Positions 1 to 11,910 of a stretch of DNA of 64,000 nucleotides are shown here, piece after piece. A program made the translations under genes and the position numbers. The notes under the pieces were generated by a model. It saw nothing but the letters and a program-made list of their open reading frames with translations, had not been told where the DNA came from and did no database searches. Location of the stretch: NCBI GenBank assembly GCA_026874595.1, contig CM049318.1, positions 20,003,456-20,067,455 on the forward strand, read 5' to 3'. The first letter of the stretch is position 1, and each line of letters opens with the position of its first letter. The stretch comes from Sipunculus nudus. Taxonomy: Eukaryota > Annelida > Sipuncula > Golfingiida > Sipunculidae.

Positions 1-96
1 AAGAATTGTACACCCATGGTTGCACCTAAAATATATGACATCAGTAAAGAGACAAACTGGCCAGAGTTTATTTCAAAATACTTAAATCTGACTCAC

Positions 97-317
97 CTGA
101 TGCCATTGGTGAGAGCCGTGGAAACATCTTCCTGTTCCTCTGCCGACTTAATGGTTGCTAGGTCACCTTGTTCATCCATGCAGTATTTCCGAGCTCCGTC
201 CCAGTCCTTCCTGACGTCATACTGCCGGTAAACTTTCTTATACACATTGGCCTCAATGTTATACATTTCGAGAACAACATAGAGCATAATATAAAGGATA
301 ACACCCTTGCTGATCAT
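97..317 (-). CDS. L0: first exon of a C-type lectin-like membrane protein gene (partial, rest lies left of window)
   Basis: The exon begins with ATG at 317 and ends at 97, where the minus strand reads TCAG|GTGAGT, a consensus splice donor in phase 2. It is 221 nt, exactly the length of exon 1 of L1 and L2. The encoded piece has a hydrophobic N-terminus (ILYIMLYVVL, signal peptide) followed by the first half of a CTLD: YKKVYRQYDV, DWDGARKYC and GDLATIKS, the WIGL-proximal helix/strand pattern of the fold. The remaining exons should lie beyond position 1. It is transcribed away from L1 and L2, so the array contains an inversion. No stop or frameshift is seen. Assignment to the family is firm; carbohydrate binding cannot be judged from this half domain. 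Confidence 0.85.
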
Positions 318-1015
318 GATGCTTTGCCGTTCTAAGAAACGCTCGAAATATTTATGTCTGAATTCAATCCATTTTTTAAAGCATTCAGGATGTTGATAAT
401 GCCTCTGCCATTGTAAATTACCCTCTATTCAAAAGGGTGCATTGAAGTCATAATTCCATAATGTATGTAAATGTTTGAGTCAACATTAAAGTACTTTACT
501 TCAGTAGAGCGTTCCCAAATTGTCCAGCCCTTAATTGAAAAAAAGCGTTCGCAACAATAACGCTGTTGTCGAAATCAATGGTGTTCTGAGCTTTAACATA
601 CTCATTATTACATAATTCATGATAGGCCCTTTTGTCCCAAAGCTGTAAATAGGACACTAATGAAATTACACGGTGCCAGTTTTGAAGCCATTCACATGCA
701 CTGTCGGGTTCAATTTATTTTATGGATGTATGATTGAAGGGAAAATGAGCTATAGATATATAAATAGACAGCACTGAATTACGTAAACAGCTGATTGCAT
801 TTTGCTATGACCACAAAAGTGTACCTATTAACTATTAACGATTTAGTACTGCTCGGCCCTAAATAACTTAAAGTAATGCTTCGTATCAATCATTTTGTGT
901 CAATGGGATGAATCAATCAGGATCGGAGACAGCGATCACCTTTTTACTTCGTATAATACTTAATCTAAGCAAATCTGTATCGGTGTATTTCCGGCTATAG
1001 AAATCAAATTTGAAA

Positions 1016-1018
<3 letters not shown>

Positions 1019-1057
<39 letters not shown>
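1019..1057. repeat. (AT)n microsatellite
   Basis: Uninterrupted AT dinucleotide run of about 39 bp. Confidence 0.98.
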
Positions 1058-1062
<5 letters not shown>

Positions 1063-1494
1063 AAATGGTTTTAACAAATTAATTAATAATAAGTCGATTA
1101 GAGCTTTGTCACTAGATTCTCCCAGTTTTTTCCCAGATCAAGTTTACATAGGCATTTTATAAAGCGTTAGATTTATGGGCTTAAGGTCCTTGATTCAGTC
1201 TCGAAATCTTAAGATTAGTTTAAGATATCTGGATTATTAGATCCCCCTGCATTAACGTGCATATACATACTTTAAAGATTATATTGTTTTATACATGACG
1301 GAATATATATTTGAATATACATACTCATGCAAAATGTACTAATCACGTTAGTAAAAATAAACTTCGAACAGATATATTATGCATTATATTATGCATTTAT
1401 ATATTTGTGTATAGGGTACATACTGTTACGATGCTTCTCGCAATATATGTACAGTATTTCTTTGATAAGATACCAGTTTCTTAAATTTTATTTT

Positions 1495-1600
1495 GCCTTA
1501 TTTAGTCGCCGGGGCAAAATAATGTACCAGAAAAAATAAACGCCGGTCTTGAATGGACGCCGGTCTTGTTCATAGGTCTGGTGTCAGAGTAGTTTCTATG
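1495..1600. repeat. Dispersed repeat, GCGTTTATT type, copy 1
   Basis: On the minus strand the segment reads GAACAAGACCGGCGTCCATT and then a second GACCGGCGTTTATTTTTT block. The same doubled motif occurs on the plus strand near 31955-32095 and a related form near 2885-2980. Class unknown; probably a piece of a DNA transposon or MITE. Confidence 0.5.
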
Positions 1601-2162
1601 TTAGCCGCTAGATGTCTTTTCCTTTCACTGTAATTAGTGCATTTGCCGGTGATTTACCGGTCAAATTGACCATAGATTGTTGTATGAATTTCGGCTTATG
1701 TTGTACTATTAATATAGTTAATTCCTCTATAAACAATTCTTTCATCTTTCCTGAAAGCCTGTTTCCATGAGGGACAGCAAATATTCCAAATCGTAAAAAT
1801 GATTAAAGCCGATCACTATCCAAATAAAGGTACACAAATACGTCACCAGTGAAAAGACTAACACTATCTATGCTTTCAAGCTAAGGAAATATAGTACCAA
1901 TTTTGTAGAGTAAACGTCTACCTCACGGATGGTTGAACAGAACTGTTCAACAACGTTTCGGTACAAATTTATTGTGTAGCATGAAGACGCCAAATGATAA
2001 GCCTTGCTAGCATTTTGAAGCTTTTTAAATGCGTACCTACTGGTATCGAAAGCACGCTTCTGAGATAATCTTAAGTTAAAAAGTACTTAAGTGAAGTTAC
2101 TACTCTTATTAACAACCAAATGCTCAGTAAAAAAAAACCGGCAGTAATGTCACATACCAGTA

Positions 2163-2545
2163 TATACAAGGTCAGAAACGTTTGAATACGCTGTGTCAAG
2201 CTGACTCATTTAAAAGGCTGACGGAAAGTGTCTTGTAAACGAATTTCTCATTGCCGTTATACGTCTCGAACCCCCCCCCCCCTTTTTTTTTTATGGAACC
2301 AATGTTACCAGTTGTACGCGGTGCACAGTTAATGGAAGAGCCTCCAGTGTTCGGCATATACTAGGTCAGAAACGCTTGCATACGCTGTGTCGGGCTGAAT
2401 CAATTAAATATTTGACGGGAGAAAAGTGTCATGAAAATGATTTACGCTGTGCTGCTCCCCCCCCCCCCCGGCCGTATTCCGAAGGAATCAATATTACCAG
2501 TTGTAGATGGAGAAAAGTTTTTTTAAGAGCCAACCCGTGTTGAGA
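2163..2545. repeat. Tandem duplication, period about 194 bp, each copy with a poly-C run
   Basis: The segment starting TATACAAGGTCAGAAACG at 2163 is repeated as TATACTAGGTCAGAAACG at 2357; both continue with an ACGCTGTGTC block, a poly-C tract (C12 at 2271-2282 followed by T10; C13 at 2457-2469) and an ACCAGTTGTA motif. Diverged, so not recent. Confidence 0.8.
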
Positions 2546-2884
2546 GGGAAACAATGTTACCAACTGCACACGGTGTAAAATAAACGGATAAGCCACCTGA
2601 AACACCTGGGTACCTTGTTTCGCGAAGCCCGCTTGGACAGATTCTTGTGGACAACTGCATTCTCCCGCTGTGATTCCCCGTTAATTCGTATTATGGTGCG
2701 TGATTGTAGAGATTGCGCCTAACCCATATCCCTATTGTATCTACCAAAATTTCGTTAACACAATCCGTGTACGGCGATGTTTTCAAAGGTGTCCCTAAGT
2801 AGTGACCGGCGGGTTTATTGTTTCGACGTTTTCTATTTTTTAGTTTGCCAGATGAGCCTGTTAATGTATTTTTTAATAAAAGCT

Positions 2885-2980
2885 GGTAGGCCTTTAAAAG
2901 AAGCTGGCCGTGATCAGACGTCGGGTCAAAGCAGGGTCTGAAAAAATAAACGCCCGCTTGTCTGTTCGAGGAAATACGGT
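2885..2980. repeat. Dispersed repeat, GCGTTTATT type, copy 2
   Basis: Contains CAGACGTCGGGTC and AATAAACGCCCGC, and ends CGAGGAAATACGGTA. The minus strand matches the order of motifs near 31955-32095 (GCGTTTATTTTT, GACCCGACGTCTGATCA, AAACACGGTATA). Unclassified interspersed repeat. Confidence 0.5.
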
Positions 2981-4149
2981 AGTCATAAATTATTCAATGT
3001 CAGTCGCTTGATTATTGTTCACTATGGCTGCATGACAGACAGTCATGAGAGCTTCATTGTGACCAGTTCAAACATTCACATCAAAGTTAGGAAATAGATG
3101 CCTTACAAACAACCAATCAGCCCTCCCAACGGATCCCGGTCCGTCAGCGGCTTTATCTATAATGCAATGAATAAATGAATATTTTATTCAGGTATGTAGG
3201 CCTTTCTGGGAGCCTTTCATACATCAACACCCGTTAACGTTGTCAAAGCGCATAATATTTCCTTTCTGAATATGCTTTTTTTATACATTGTGTCTTTTTG
3301 AAATATTGTAACTTGATACTTATTTATCGGGAAAACGTATAGAAATAAATGTAAAAGAATATAGTCTTTTGTGAGGATCGATTTATTACAAGGACAAACA
3401 CAACTTTTACTCAATTAAAGCACAAGACATATTTACGACTTCGACAAATGCTTTTTAATTAGGGTTTGAGAATCAAGGAAATTTATGAACCTTTAAATAA
3501 AAAAAAATGAAATATGTACTATTTCACTTTTTCGCAATATCGTCGTATAAATTATTTTTTGCTGTATGTGGCTAATATTACATATTTTTTATAAGCTAAT
3601 GTAATTTGTTTTCCATATCAGGTTATGAATTTTTTCATTTAAGTTTGCATTGTTAAAATTAAATAAGAAAGTTCGTCCTAATGGCGACATCTGTTGATCC
3701 TACCTATAACTAAAATGCCAGAGTATCCGACATGGAATGCTTTAGTTCTAATGGCCTGAATTGTTCTCTTGATGATTCCATCTACGATGTTTATAAATGC
3801 TACTTAATAATATGAGAATGAACCAGCCATTTTTCACCTGTTACTTGATGACTGAGAAAAATTAATCGAAAATACTGTTAAGGTCCATTTGCTCACCATA
3901 TATAACACTTAAGAATTAATACATCGACACAAACACATACCACAACACACACGCAGTTATTTCTTAGTTGAATATCACTGATTCAACTGACAAACAAAAT
4001 TTTAAAGTGTAAAATATTTTTATAAATATTTAGAAATTGAATTTATCTCAACCAATATAAATAGACTGAATATGGTGGCACCTGTCAGCCAACACCCAAA
4101 ACATTATATTGCTACCATCTTCGACGACCCTGACTCAATCCAATAGGTT

Positions 4150-4730
4150 TAGTTGTGGTATATGTAAAATCCCCATTTTAAATTTTTGCATGGATGTTCT
4201 GAGTTATTGATATACAATAAAGCCATGAAATTTCCACCATCAACGATACCGCGATAGGTGGTTGTAATTTCGAGGTGATCGTCTAAGTGAGGTTTCATAT
4301 GTAAAATCCCCATTTTAAATTTTTGCATGAATGTTTTGAGTTATTGATATACAATAAAACTCCGAAATTACCACCATCAACGATACCGCGATAGATGGCT
4401 GTAATTTTGAGGTGATCGTCTAAGTGGGGTCTCATATACAAAGAAAACAAGAATTTAGAACACGCACATATGATTATCATTTTGAGATGGACGCTAAACA
4501 GAGACGGCCGATAGGCGAGATTTAACTGTTTAATACGGATGATCAAGATTGGGGGATGGGGCTAGAGATGCTAACAACTTCAGTGAAAGGTTAATACTTG
4601 TGTCTGTAGACAAGCAGATAAGTTATTTATAAAATCAGCCATGACAGTCGATAAAAATAGCAGTTATATGTACGTAGCAGGTTTAACGAGCATCATAGGC
4701 GAAGAGCATTGGTTGCGCCTCAGAATCATC
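4150..4730 (-). pseudogene. Family B membrane-protein relic, copy 1
   Basis: The minus strand keeps a KHSCKNLKWG-like string that lines up with KHSCLKQWG, the segment just before the membrane helix of the open family B copy at 11507-11910. It also keeps the block complementary to GATAACTTATTT...GCCATG...CAGTCGAT, which is shared by all four copies. The reading frame ends straight after this point, no transmembrane segment follows, and a 137-bp piece is duplicated in tandem inside it. It is therefore a broken copy. The intermediate sequence is too diverged to align by eye. Confidence 0.55.
4162..4435. repeat. Two-copy tandem repeat, period 137 bp
   Basis: ATGTAAAATCCCCATTTTAA begins at 4162 and again at 4299. 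Both copies continue through TTGCATG-ATGTT, GAGTTATTGATATACAATAA, ACGATACCGCGATAG and GATCGTCTAAGTG with a few substitutions. It duplicates part of the family B relic. Confidence 0.92.
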
Positions 4731-5551
4731 ATATGTGTTCCCAGGTGTCCGTTTTTATTTTGTTAATAATAGCTGAGGATCTTATAGAATGTAAAAAAAA
4801 TCTTAGACATGTGCTCAGTGCTGTTTTTTTTTTTTTTTACAAAGATTTCTATGTTTCTGTTCAAGAAAAAAAGATTTCTGAATTAAAATAAGAATTTTGA
4901 ATGGAATACTTTATATTTCGAAGCTCACGTCTTAACTATCAGTATATCTTTACTGATATTGTATTTTTTTTATAAATTCAACAAAGAATAATCCTTCTAT
5001 CAACTTTTATGGCTGCCTAGACCTACTTAGGTGATTAGTAAATAATGAATCCAAGACAGAACATGCAAAAACTACTTGGAATATGAAATATTTTTAAAGA
5101 GTCAGCATTTAGGAAGACAACCTTTGATCGACTTTCTTAATCATTTTTATTTGATCACTGATATTGCTGTTATATTGTTATTTTTAGTTCGTTTTGAAAA
5201 CAGTTATCAGGAATTTTTTATGTTGTACGATAAAAACTGTTCTCCTGAGATGAAGTCTATGGACTTTTCTACAGTAAATATTCAACTAAGGCCCTTCCTC
5301 AAGATAAATATAACCATATGTTACCGCCCATGGGCAATCCTCCTCCACCCTACCAGTCCCTTTAAAAATCCACACCAACATAACAAATAATATAATACAC
5401 AGATATGGCCAACAATACATAATACATAGATTTGGCTATCGGTGCTGATAGAAGCAAAAAGACTGAGAAGAGGAAAAACTCACATTCGCATTTCTGCCAC
5501 TTGTACCTTTATCCTTTATTACAAAGTATCTATCTATGTATGTAAGTATGT

Positions 5552-5552
<1 letters not shown>

Positions 5553-5624
<72 letters not shown>
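5553..5624. repeat. Compound (TC)n(TA)n microsatellite
   Basis: About 11 TC units (5553-5575) run directly into a TA run to 5624. Confidence 0.98.
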
Positions 5625-5630
<6 letters not shown>

Positions 5631-5756
5631 TATACACAGCTCTGAAAATGAAGTAAATGAAATATTCTTGCGCATTATACTAGTTTCTTTTTATTGAAAA
5701 AAATTCTTTGAAAGGATAAAGTTCTGGTTCAAGAGTGTAAGTTTCGCAACAAATTT

Positions 5757-6170
5757 TCAATTGAAATCTGATGTGAACTGGTTGAAAACAACCGAAGCAA
5801 GTATTTTAACACGGCTACCTCCGTTGACATCTCTACCTTGCTCAATCGAGCAGATAGTCAGGTCATCTCTGATATTGGGGATTGGATGAAGAAAACCATT
5901 TTTAATGTTTGCATGAATGTTCTGAGCCAGAGGGTTGAACGAATCTATCGTTTCTGTGGTACATAGATGATCGTGGATGGTAAGTTTTTTTTTGGAAATC
6001 GAAAGGAAGTGAAAGTAAAAGAGTAGTATCTTTGGACCAGTGGATAACTTATTTAAAAAATCAGCCATGGCAGTCGATCGATATAGCAGTTACATGTTCA
6101 TAGCAGGTATATGTTGTCAATGCCGCACGGGTATCCTAGGTGAAGAGAATTGGAAACGCTTCAGAAACAT
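5757..6170 (-). pseudogene. Family B membrane-protein relic, copy 2
   Basis: An open stretch on the minus strand (6068 to 5757) begins MADFLNKLSTGPKILLFYFH and later reads NIHANIKNG. It matches, with gaps, the segment of the open copy that runs from its 'VPRPHVDPSLLFVYNF' region to 'KHSCLKQWG'. DNA similarity is clearest at 6030-6080 against 11750-11800 and 30680-30730 (GGACCAG-GAATAACTTATTT). Cysteines are lost and the frame does not reach a membrane helix, so I read it as a degenerated duplicate of the relic near 4.3 kb rather than a gene. Confidence 0.5.
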
Positions 6171-7052
6171 TAAAGGTGAAAATCTCCTGTCACCAGGTGA
6201 AATCGTTTCCTTTTAAATCTGGATATAAATGAACATGTTTTCAGTACTGATTATTTTTATTAAGCCTCCTCTGTTTATCTTTATGTATAGGGAAATGATA
6301 AATTCATATCCGAAATTTGAAAAGAATACTTCGTATACCAAAGTTCATGGTCTAAACTACTGGTATCCCTCAAGTAATATTCTAAATTTTGAAAATTTTA
6401 CAAATGATTATCATTCTATCAATTATCACGGCTGCTTAAACGTTGTCACGGACACCTTTTGGATTCGGAAAATAACTAATCCACACCAAACAGGACAAAA
6501 CTATTTGAATAATTAAACATTTTTAAAGAGTTTAGGGAAACGACCTGGGACAGTTCTTGTGTGTTGTTGTTTTGCAAATCGGAAAATCTTTGGTCGCTGA
6601 TAATATTTATATGCTCAAAAAAGGTAATATATATATATTCTTATTCGAGTGAAAAGCATATGGAATTTATCTGGGTAAAAACAGGAAATAACATTAGCCA
6701 CAAAGGACTAAAATAAGATACCACCTCGAGCTGAATTTCCATAGGTTTTCGCCGATAGGTACTCCTCCTCCCCTACCAGTCGTTTAAATAACCCCCTTAA
6801 GTGATAAACAATATGACAAACAGACATGACCATATATAGTATAAGAGATGTAAAACCTCTCGCATTCGAATTCCTGGATATCGTAGCTTAATTGATCATC
6901 ACAAAGGGAACCTTATAAGTGAGGCATCCGGCATATGAATAACTCTTTATGAAAAGAAAGTAATGTAATGAGATTCTGAATGTTGTAAAAAAGGCATAAC
7001 ACTTATAATTAAAATTCTCTTACGAACCCTAAATGAAAAATAATATCACCTC

Positions 7053-7055
<3 letters not shown>

Positions 7056-7091
<36 letters not shown>
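7056..7091. repeat. (TA)n microsatellite, left of hairpin
   Basis: Pure TA run immediately upstream of the segment that carries the 106-bp hairpin. Confidence 0.97.
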
Positions 7092-7094
<3 letters not shown>

Positions 7095-7159
7095 GAATTT
7101 CTGGACAGGGTGGGTTAACAAAAGTGCTCGACAACGTACCTGTCGCTGGAGCTGGGGTA

Positions 7160-7262
7160 GAAGGTAGTGTTACCCTCTGATGTGAAGTGCTCTATGGCCT
7201 ACAGACTAGGCCTATATAGTCTGTAGACCATAGAGCACTTTACATCGGAGGGAAACACTACC

Positions 7263-7265
<3 letters not shown>
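7160..7265. repeat. 106-bp near-perfect hairpin (inverted repeat) between TA runs
   Basis: The left arm GAAGGTAGTGTTACCCTCTG ... CCTACAGACT and the right arm AGTCTGTAGACC ... GGGAAACACTACCTTC are reverse complements with a few mismatches, around a central AGGCCTATAT. The right arm ends exactly at the next TA run. This is the structure of a small foldback/MITE or of an inverted duplication formed inside a TA tract. Confidence 0.9.

Positions 7266-7311
<46 letters not shown>
7266..7311. repeat. (TA)n microsatellite, right of hairpin
   Basis: Pure TA run adjoining the right arm of the hairpin. Confidence 0.97.
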
Positions 7312-7313
<2 letters not shown>

Positions 7314-9117
7314 TGTGCTATGAAGCAACTGTTGGAGTTTTATTGAATCAAAGCTCAAAGCTCTGAAAATTTAGCTATAGGATCGTCATTAAACAAAATA
7401 ATTCATGCTATTATACACGCACACGTGTAAATTACATCTTTTCAGTTATCGCATTTTTTTGCATGAATTGAATACTGCGAACATGTGCTGTGGCCAAAGG
7501 ATGCGTGCATACAAAAAGTATGCAACCAACTTGCACTTTTTTCAATATGTTGAGCCAAAACGTGATCTTTTATCACAAACAGTAGGTTTTGTTAGATGTA
7601 GGTGTATGAAAATTTAAAGGCAGTACAGCTTTATACAACGTACGTGTATGCCTTACAATGTCACAAAATGATAATATTTCAACCTCATTAACATTTATGT
7701 TACGGTTCCCGGCAACGGCAGGCATGCCGCCGTAGTATTTTGATAGATTCTCTTTTAGCAGAAAGGAAGGGTGTCCCTTCATGATATAGTGACACTTAGG
7801 AACTTATAATTAATATAGTAGGCCCTTGTTCAATTCCCTATTTTTTATGTTTTTGTACCTTAGAGAAATGGTGGTTTACATGTATATTTTAAAACCAGAG
7901 TATGATATATTGGTTGATTTTAAAGCAGTGGTCAATGTTATTGGTCGAAAGTGGAAATCATCGCAATCCGAAGAAGAAAAAAGCGTTATTCATGCACGTT
8001 TGTCAATACTTGGTGTATGTAAGTAAAAAAAATATGCGTATGTTTGGACATTGTGTTTTGGATTCATAGTGAATTTGCCTATATAATCTTATATTGGCTT
8101 TGGCGCTTTAGTAATCTAGTTAAGCTGAGCCTTATGCAGATTGTCTTGGCAACCACTGTGTTACATCTACCTTTCCTTTTACTCCTCTTCCTTTCCATAT
8201 TGATCGCTCTCCTATTGCGGGTTGCGTGCCTGTGTCAAATAAGCGTATCTTGCATACAAATTTTCTTTCTCTATTCATTCATAATAAACGATTCTCTGTA
8301 CAGTTTCATACATCATGGGTGATTAAGCTGACAGGTTTAACAAGTCAAAACTCCTAAATTCCATTATCATGTACCTGATAAAACGACAGCCTTGTCATAT
8401 TCCCATGCCTTTTAGGAAAAGGTAAAAATAGAAGTTTCAATTTGTGTTTATCCATGGCCATGGAGTCAGACGTTGTTTTGACTGCCAGATTAAGTTTTTA
8501 ACCTATACCACAATGCACTCTGAAAGTTTTAAAGCATGACTGTCTGTTGTTCCATAAGTCCCCGATATGGATTTAATTGCTTTTCCTTCATTGTAAGTTT
8601 ACTTTTTACAAATAAGTATAAAAATGGAAAGCCTTTATACAATTAATAAGACATTTATTTAGAAAAGTTAATATACAATATTATGATATTACTGATAAGT
8701 ATTTCTGGTTAGACACCTTGACTGTTTGTATTGAATGAAATCAATGTATTCCCCGATTTGTAGCATATTACAGAATGAACCCAAGGTGCACATAATTTTA
8801 TTTGATATGAGGTGTCATTCACTAGGGTTTCCGTGAATAGGTAAAAAAGTATACACATATATTTGCAACTGTACAAACTAACGTTCATGTAACATAAACG
8901 TGTATTTTTTTCTTGCATTCCCGACTGTCAACTGTAACTTATTTATAAATGAAATATGCCTTATAAATGAACGGTGTCATTGTTCAATTTGGAGCCCTGC
9001 GAGTTCACCCGTATACGCATATAAAAATACATGAATCCGGAAGCAATAGTTTTACTTTCTATATTCGTTTCCTTCATTTCTACCATCCCTGCATGTGGAC
9101 CTTGAGTTTGCTATGAA

Positions 9118-9170
9118 CCATTATATTATTATTATAATTATTATTATTATTATTAATTATAATATTTTAA
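9118..9170. repeat. ATT-rich simple repeat
   Basis: Imperfect ATT/TTA trinucleotide run with a small internal palindrome. Confidence 0.9.
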
Positions 9171-9544
9171 GCATGTGCACGCATAAGGATATACCCTGAG
9201 GGTTAATGAGACAAAGGGATAAAGCTTTCATTTAACTTGCTACGTTGATTGATGTAGACTGTTTTATCGTAATTATAATTTAAACTACATTTCTGATTAA
9301 TGTGACAATAGTCAATAGTAAGTTGATAAACTGAAAGGTCTATACTAACCTATCTCATGAAATTAAATGTAGAGCAAAGGAATCTCTAAAGAAGGTATTT
9401 ACTTGAGGAAGTAGATCAGATTTCGAACAAAACCGAGGCATGTTCGAGAAGCTCAACATGTAATGTTAATATTAAATCTATTTTTAACTTAAAGAGTCCC
9501 TTTCCTTTAGGAGCCACAAAAATGGTAAAATGAGATAAATTTTG

Positions 9545-9563
9545 CCCCCCCCCCCCCCCCCCC
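9545..9563. repeat. Poly-C tract (C19)
   Basis: Nineteen consecutive C followed by GGG. The related sequence in unit 2 (near 26.9 kb) lacks it. Confidence 0.95.
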
Positions 9564-11506
9564 GGGTTCTCACCAGGTACTCCTTCTGTGTTTTTTGGGA
9601 CAGCTTCACGCAGTATTTCATCTTGCAAAGGCTGTTGGTCTTTATCAGCTGGTATGTGATACTTTCCGATGTGAAATATATATTTGATAAATCCTGAACC
9701 CCACCCTAAAGTTCAAGGTGAAACGAATTTTTAGTTCCTGGGCGTTCATATTGCCTTTGCGGGACCCTGACAAGTAAATTTTTATCTGGGAACCCACAAT
9801 ATCCTAGAAAACAGGGCGTGTTCCGTCCGTGTTTTCCCCCTGCAAATGTACCCGAAGCCAAACAGAACTAGCTGTGTTTAAGTTAAATGAAGGCCAATAA
9901 CGTTACTCATATCCTGTTCAGGGGGTCGCCGACATTTTAAAATAACCGCTCCCTTGGTGCATAGGCGTTTAAATCTAAATAACTTGAATGTGATAAATTG
10001 AATTGAACCGTTCAAACCGAGCTGATGTTGGAGAAAATGAAAGAGCGAGCACGTTTGATGTTTTTGTAGGCAAATAGGGTTAACACGAATTGGAGAACAA
10101 ATTCTCATGTTGAGCAATTGGAACAATTGGAACAAATCCTCATGTTTTAAACAGTTTAGTGGTTCCACGTACTAAATAAACAATATCCATGCCTTTTTTT
10201 CAATTGTATAGCAAATGCAACATATTTTACAAAACAGCGGGTAGCTTTAATACCGCATACATACCGCAATTACTCTACGAAACCGATCATCCTGGATGAA
10301 ACTTTACAGAAGCGTGGCATTCTTCATAAGTAAATTTCATGAGGATGAGGTGTAAATTAAGAAAATTTTCAGATTTCGGAAGTTGTCTCAAACATTAATT
10401 ACAAAAAGACTTCTGGAAAGTTTACAAACATTAGTAGGTCATTTAAGACTAGCTTACCTTATATATTATTACCTTATTTACCTTATAAATAAATTATTTA
10501 TAGTTAGACAGCTCTTATACGGGTCTTATTAGATTTAATACGATTGTTCTGAAATCAAGGAATTCAAGATAATAAATACAGGAATCTAGTAAAAATGTTG
10601 TTTTTTAATGTTGAACCTGCATTATTTTGAGCCATTTGCTCAACCGATATTTAGGAAAGTATAATGTATTTCATGCTTAGTCTAATTTGAAAATGCAGTC
10701 ACACTGTGAATTAGTGTGTCGAAAAGTCTAATAGAAAACATTTAATACTGTGAATGATATAAAATTTGAATCATTAGCTCAAAACAGCATTTAACAAAGA
10801 CGTACTATTCACCTGAAGAGAATTGAATTGATGTGTATCTAAACATTTTTGCATCAATAGCGGGTCATTATATATTTTCTATTACAAAATGTTTAAACTT
10901 ACAAGATCTTTTTCAAAATTATAATTTTCAGTTGAAAATGTTACAGGTTGGGTTATTCAGAACAAACAATTAATTGTATTGAAAGGCTACATCAATAACT
11001 TAACAGTCACGACATTAACATTTTAATTATTCAGTGTTTATCCAGGTGGTTCTACATAAAAATGTTTATTTATAGAGTTTATTAAATTATCAAAAAAAGA
11101 ATATTCGGATATTTATAAAGTATTAGAAAGCCAAAATAAACTTATAATACGGCAACATTATGGATTCAAAACTTTACGTAATAACTTAATTTTTAATTGT
11201 TCATTAAACAAGAATCTTCTGCCAATCATGGAAGTAAGGGCGTGGTAAGCATCGGTTAAGTGATAATTGAGTTACATGTATTAAACTTTAGTTTGAGTAA
11301 ATTCTAATTAACTCACCAACCATAATACTCAGAAGCTTCAGCATACCTTTAACTCTAGATTTAAGTTTCCCTGCCCATCTAGAAAACAATGATACGGATA
11401 AAATGTGTAAAATGTTATTCTAAATTATGTGTGGTTGTCATGTGAAGTGATAAAAAAATACCCAGGCCTCTATTACGAAAAAAAAATCATTTATATAAAA
11501 AATTGA

Positions 11507-11910
11507 TTAAGCTGTTTGTGGTCTCGATCCGGACTTGTTGATGATGATTACGATTAGCTGCGCAAGTGACATAAGGCCGATGAACGTCAAAACTACACCC
11601 CACTGCTTCAAGCAGGAATGTTTGAAATCTTTATAACAGATATCGACAGATTTTGTAATTCTACGTGAATCTTCGTCTTTAGGAACATATAAGGTTTTAT
11701 GGCATCCGGTGGTTTGGGTGAAGTTGTAAACAAATAGAAGTGAAGGATCAACGTGGGGCCTGGGGACCAGGGAATAACTTATTTCTACAAACGAGTTATT
11801 GCAATCTATTACATCACCAGTCATTTGCTCTACGTGTAGGAATTCCCATATGGTGAATATTACATAAAGGCACTCATCAACGACCATATTGATACAACGT
11901 GAGATATTGC
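11507..11910 (-). CDS. Family B: small Cys-containing single-pass membrane protein, terminal exon (open copy)
   Basis: The frame is open from an internal ATG at 11887 to a stop at 11507 (126 codons). It also stays open upstream through a plausible AG acceptor before 11910 (minus strand TTGTTTTAG|GCAATATC), so this may be the last exon of a longer gene. The protein has about six Cys (NISRC, VDEC, VIDC, TTGC, DIC, KHSC), sequons NNS and NFT, then one membrane helix from about residue 94 (WGVVLTFIGLMSLAQLIVII) and a short basic tail (NKSGSRPQTA). The layout is that of a type I surface protein. The hydrophobic LYVIFTIWEFL near the internal ATG could instead be a signal peptide, making a single-exon gene. 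I recognise no known domain. Diverged, broken copies lie at 4.2, 5.8 and 30.4 kb, so it co-duplicates with the lectin genes. Confidence 0.5.

Larger units (their letters stand above)
318..4140. other. Intergenic stretch left of the family B relics
   Basis: No supportable gene. It holds the 5' flank of L0, an (AT)n tract, two copies of a dispersed GCGTTTATT-type repeat, a 194-bp tandem duplication with poly-C runs, and otherwise AT-rich unique-looking sequence. Short open frames here show no domain and no conservation in the sister units. Confidence 0.6.
4150..6850. repeat. Local tandem segmental duplication (about 1.5 kb unit, two diverged copies)
   Basis: Landmarks recur in the same order. 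AAATCAGCCATGACAGTCGAT near 4636 matches AAATCAGCCATGGCAGTCGAT near 6057; AGGCGAAGAGCATTGG near 4697 matches AGGTGAAGAGAATTGG near 6139; TTTTTAAAGAGT near 5091 matches near 6521; CCTCC-CCCTACCAGTC near 5341 matches near 6766. Each copy carries a family B relic on the minus strand. The two frames that happen to be open here (5076-5390 and 6229-6516) lie in different parts of the unit and are not conserved, so they are not annotated as genes. Confidence 0.75.
7312..11506. other. Intergenic, proximal part of duplication unit 1
   Basis: No gene supported. From about 8040 rightward the sequence has diverged matches in unit 2 and unit 3: 8040-8160 with 47220-47350, 8580-8930 with 26300-26580, 10620-10920 with 29640-29910. 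Open frames here (for example 8044-8322) are interrupted in the sister copies and look non-coding. Contains an ATT-rich run and a C19 tract. Confidence 0.6.

Noticed and set aside
5076-5390. 104-codon open frame in the local 1.5-kb duplication
   Set aside because: The second copy (about 6500-6800) does not keep the frame; no recognisable protein features.
5442-5645. Frames translating (TA)n/(TC)n runs (also at 17000, 39650, 42245, 57617)
   Set aside because: Repeating Tyr-Ile from microsatellites; not proteins.
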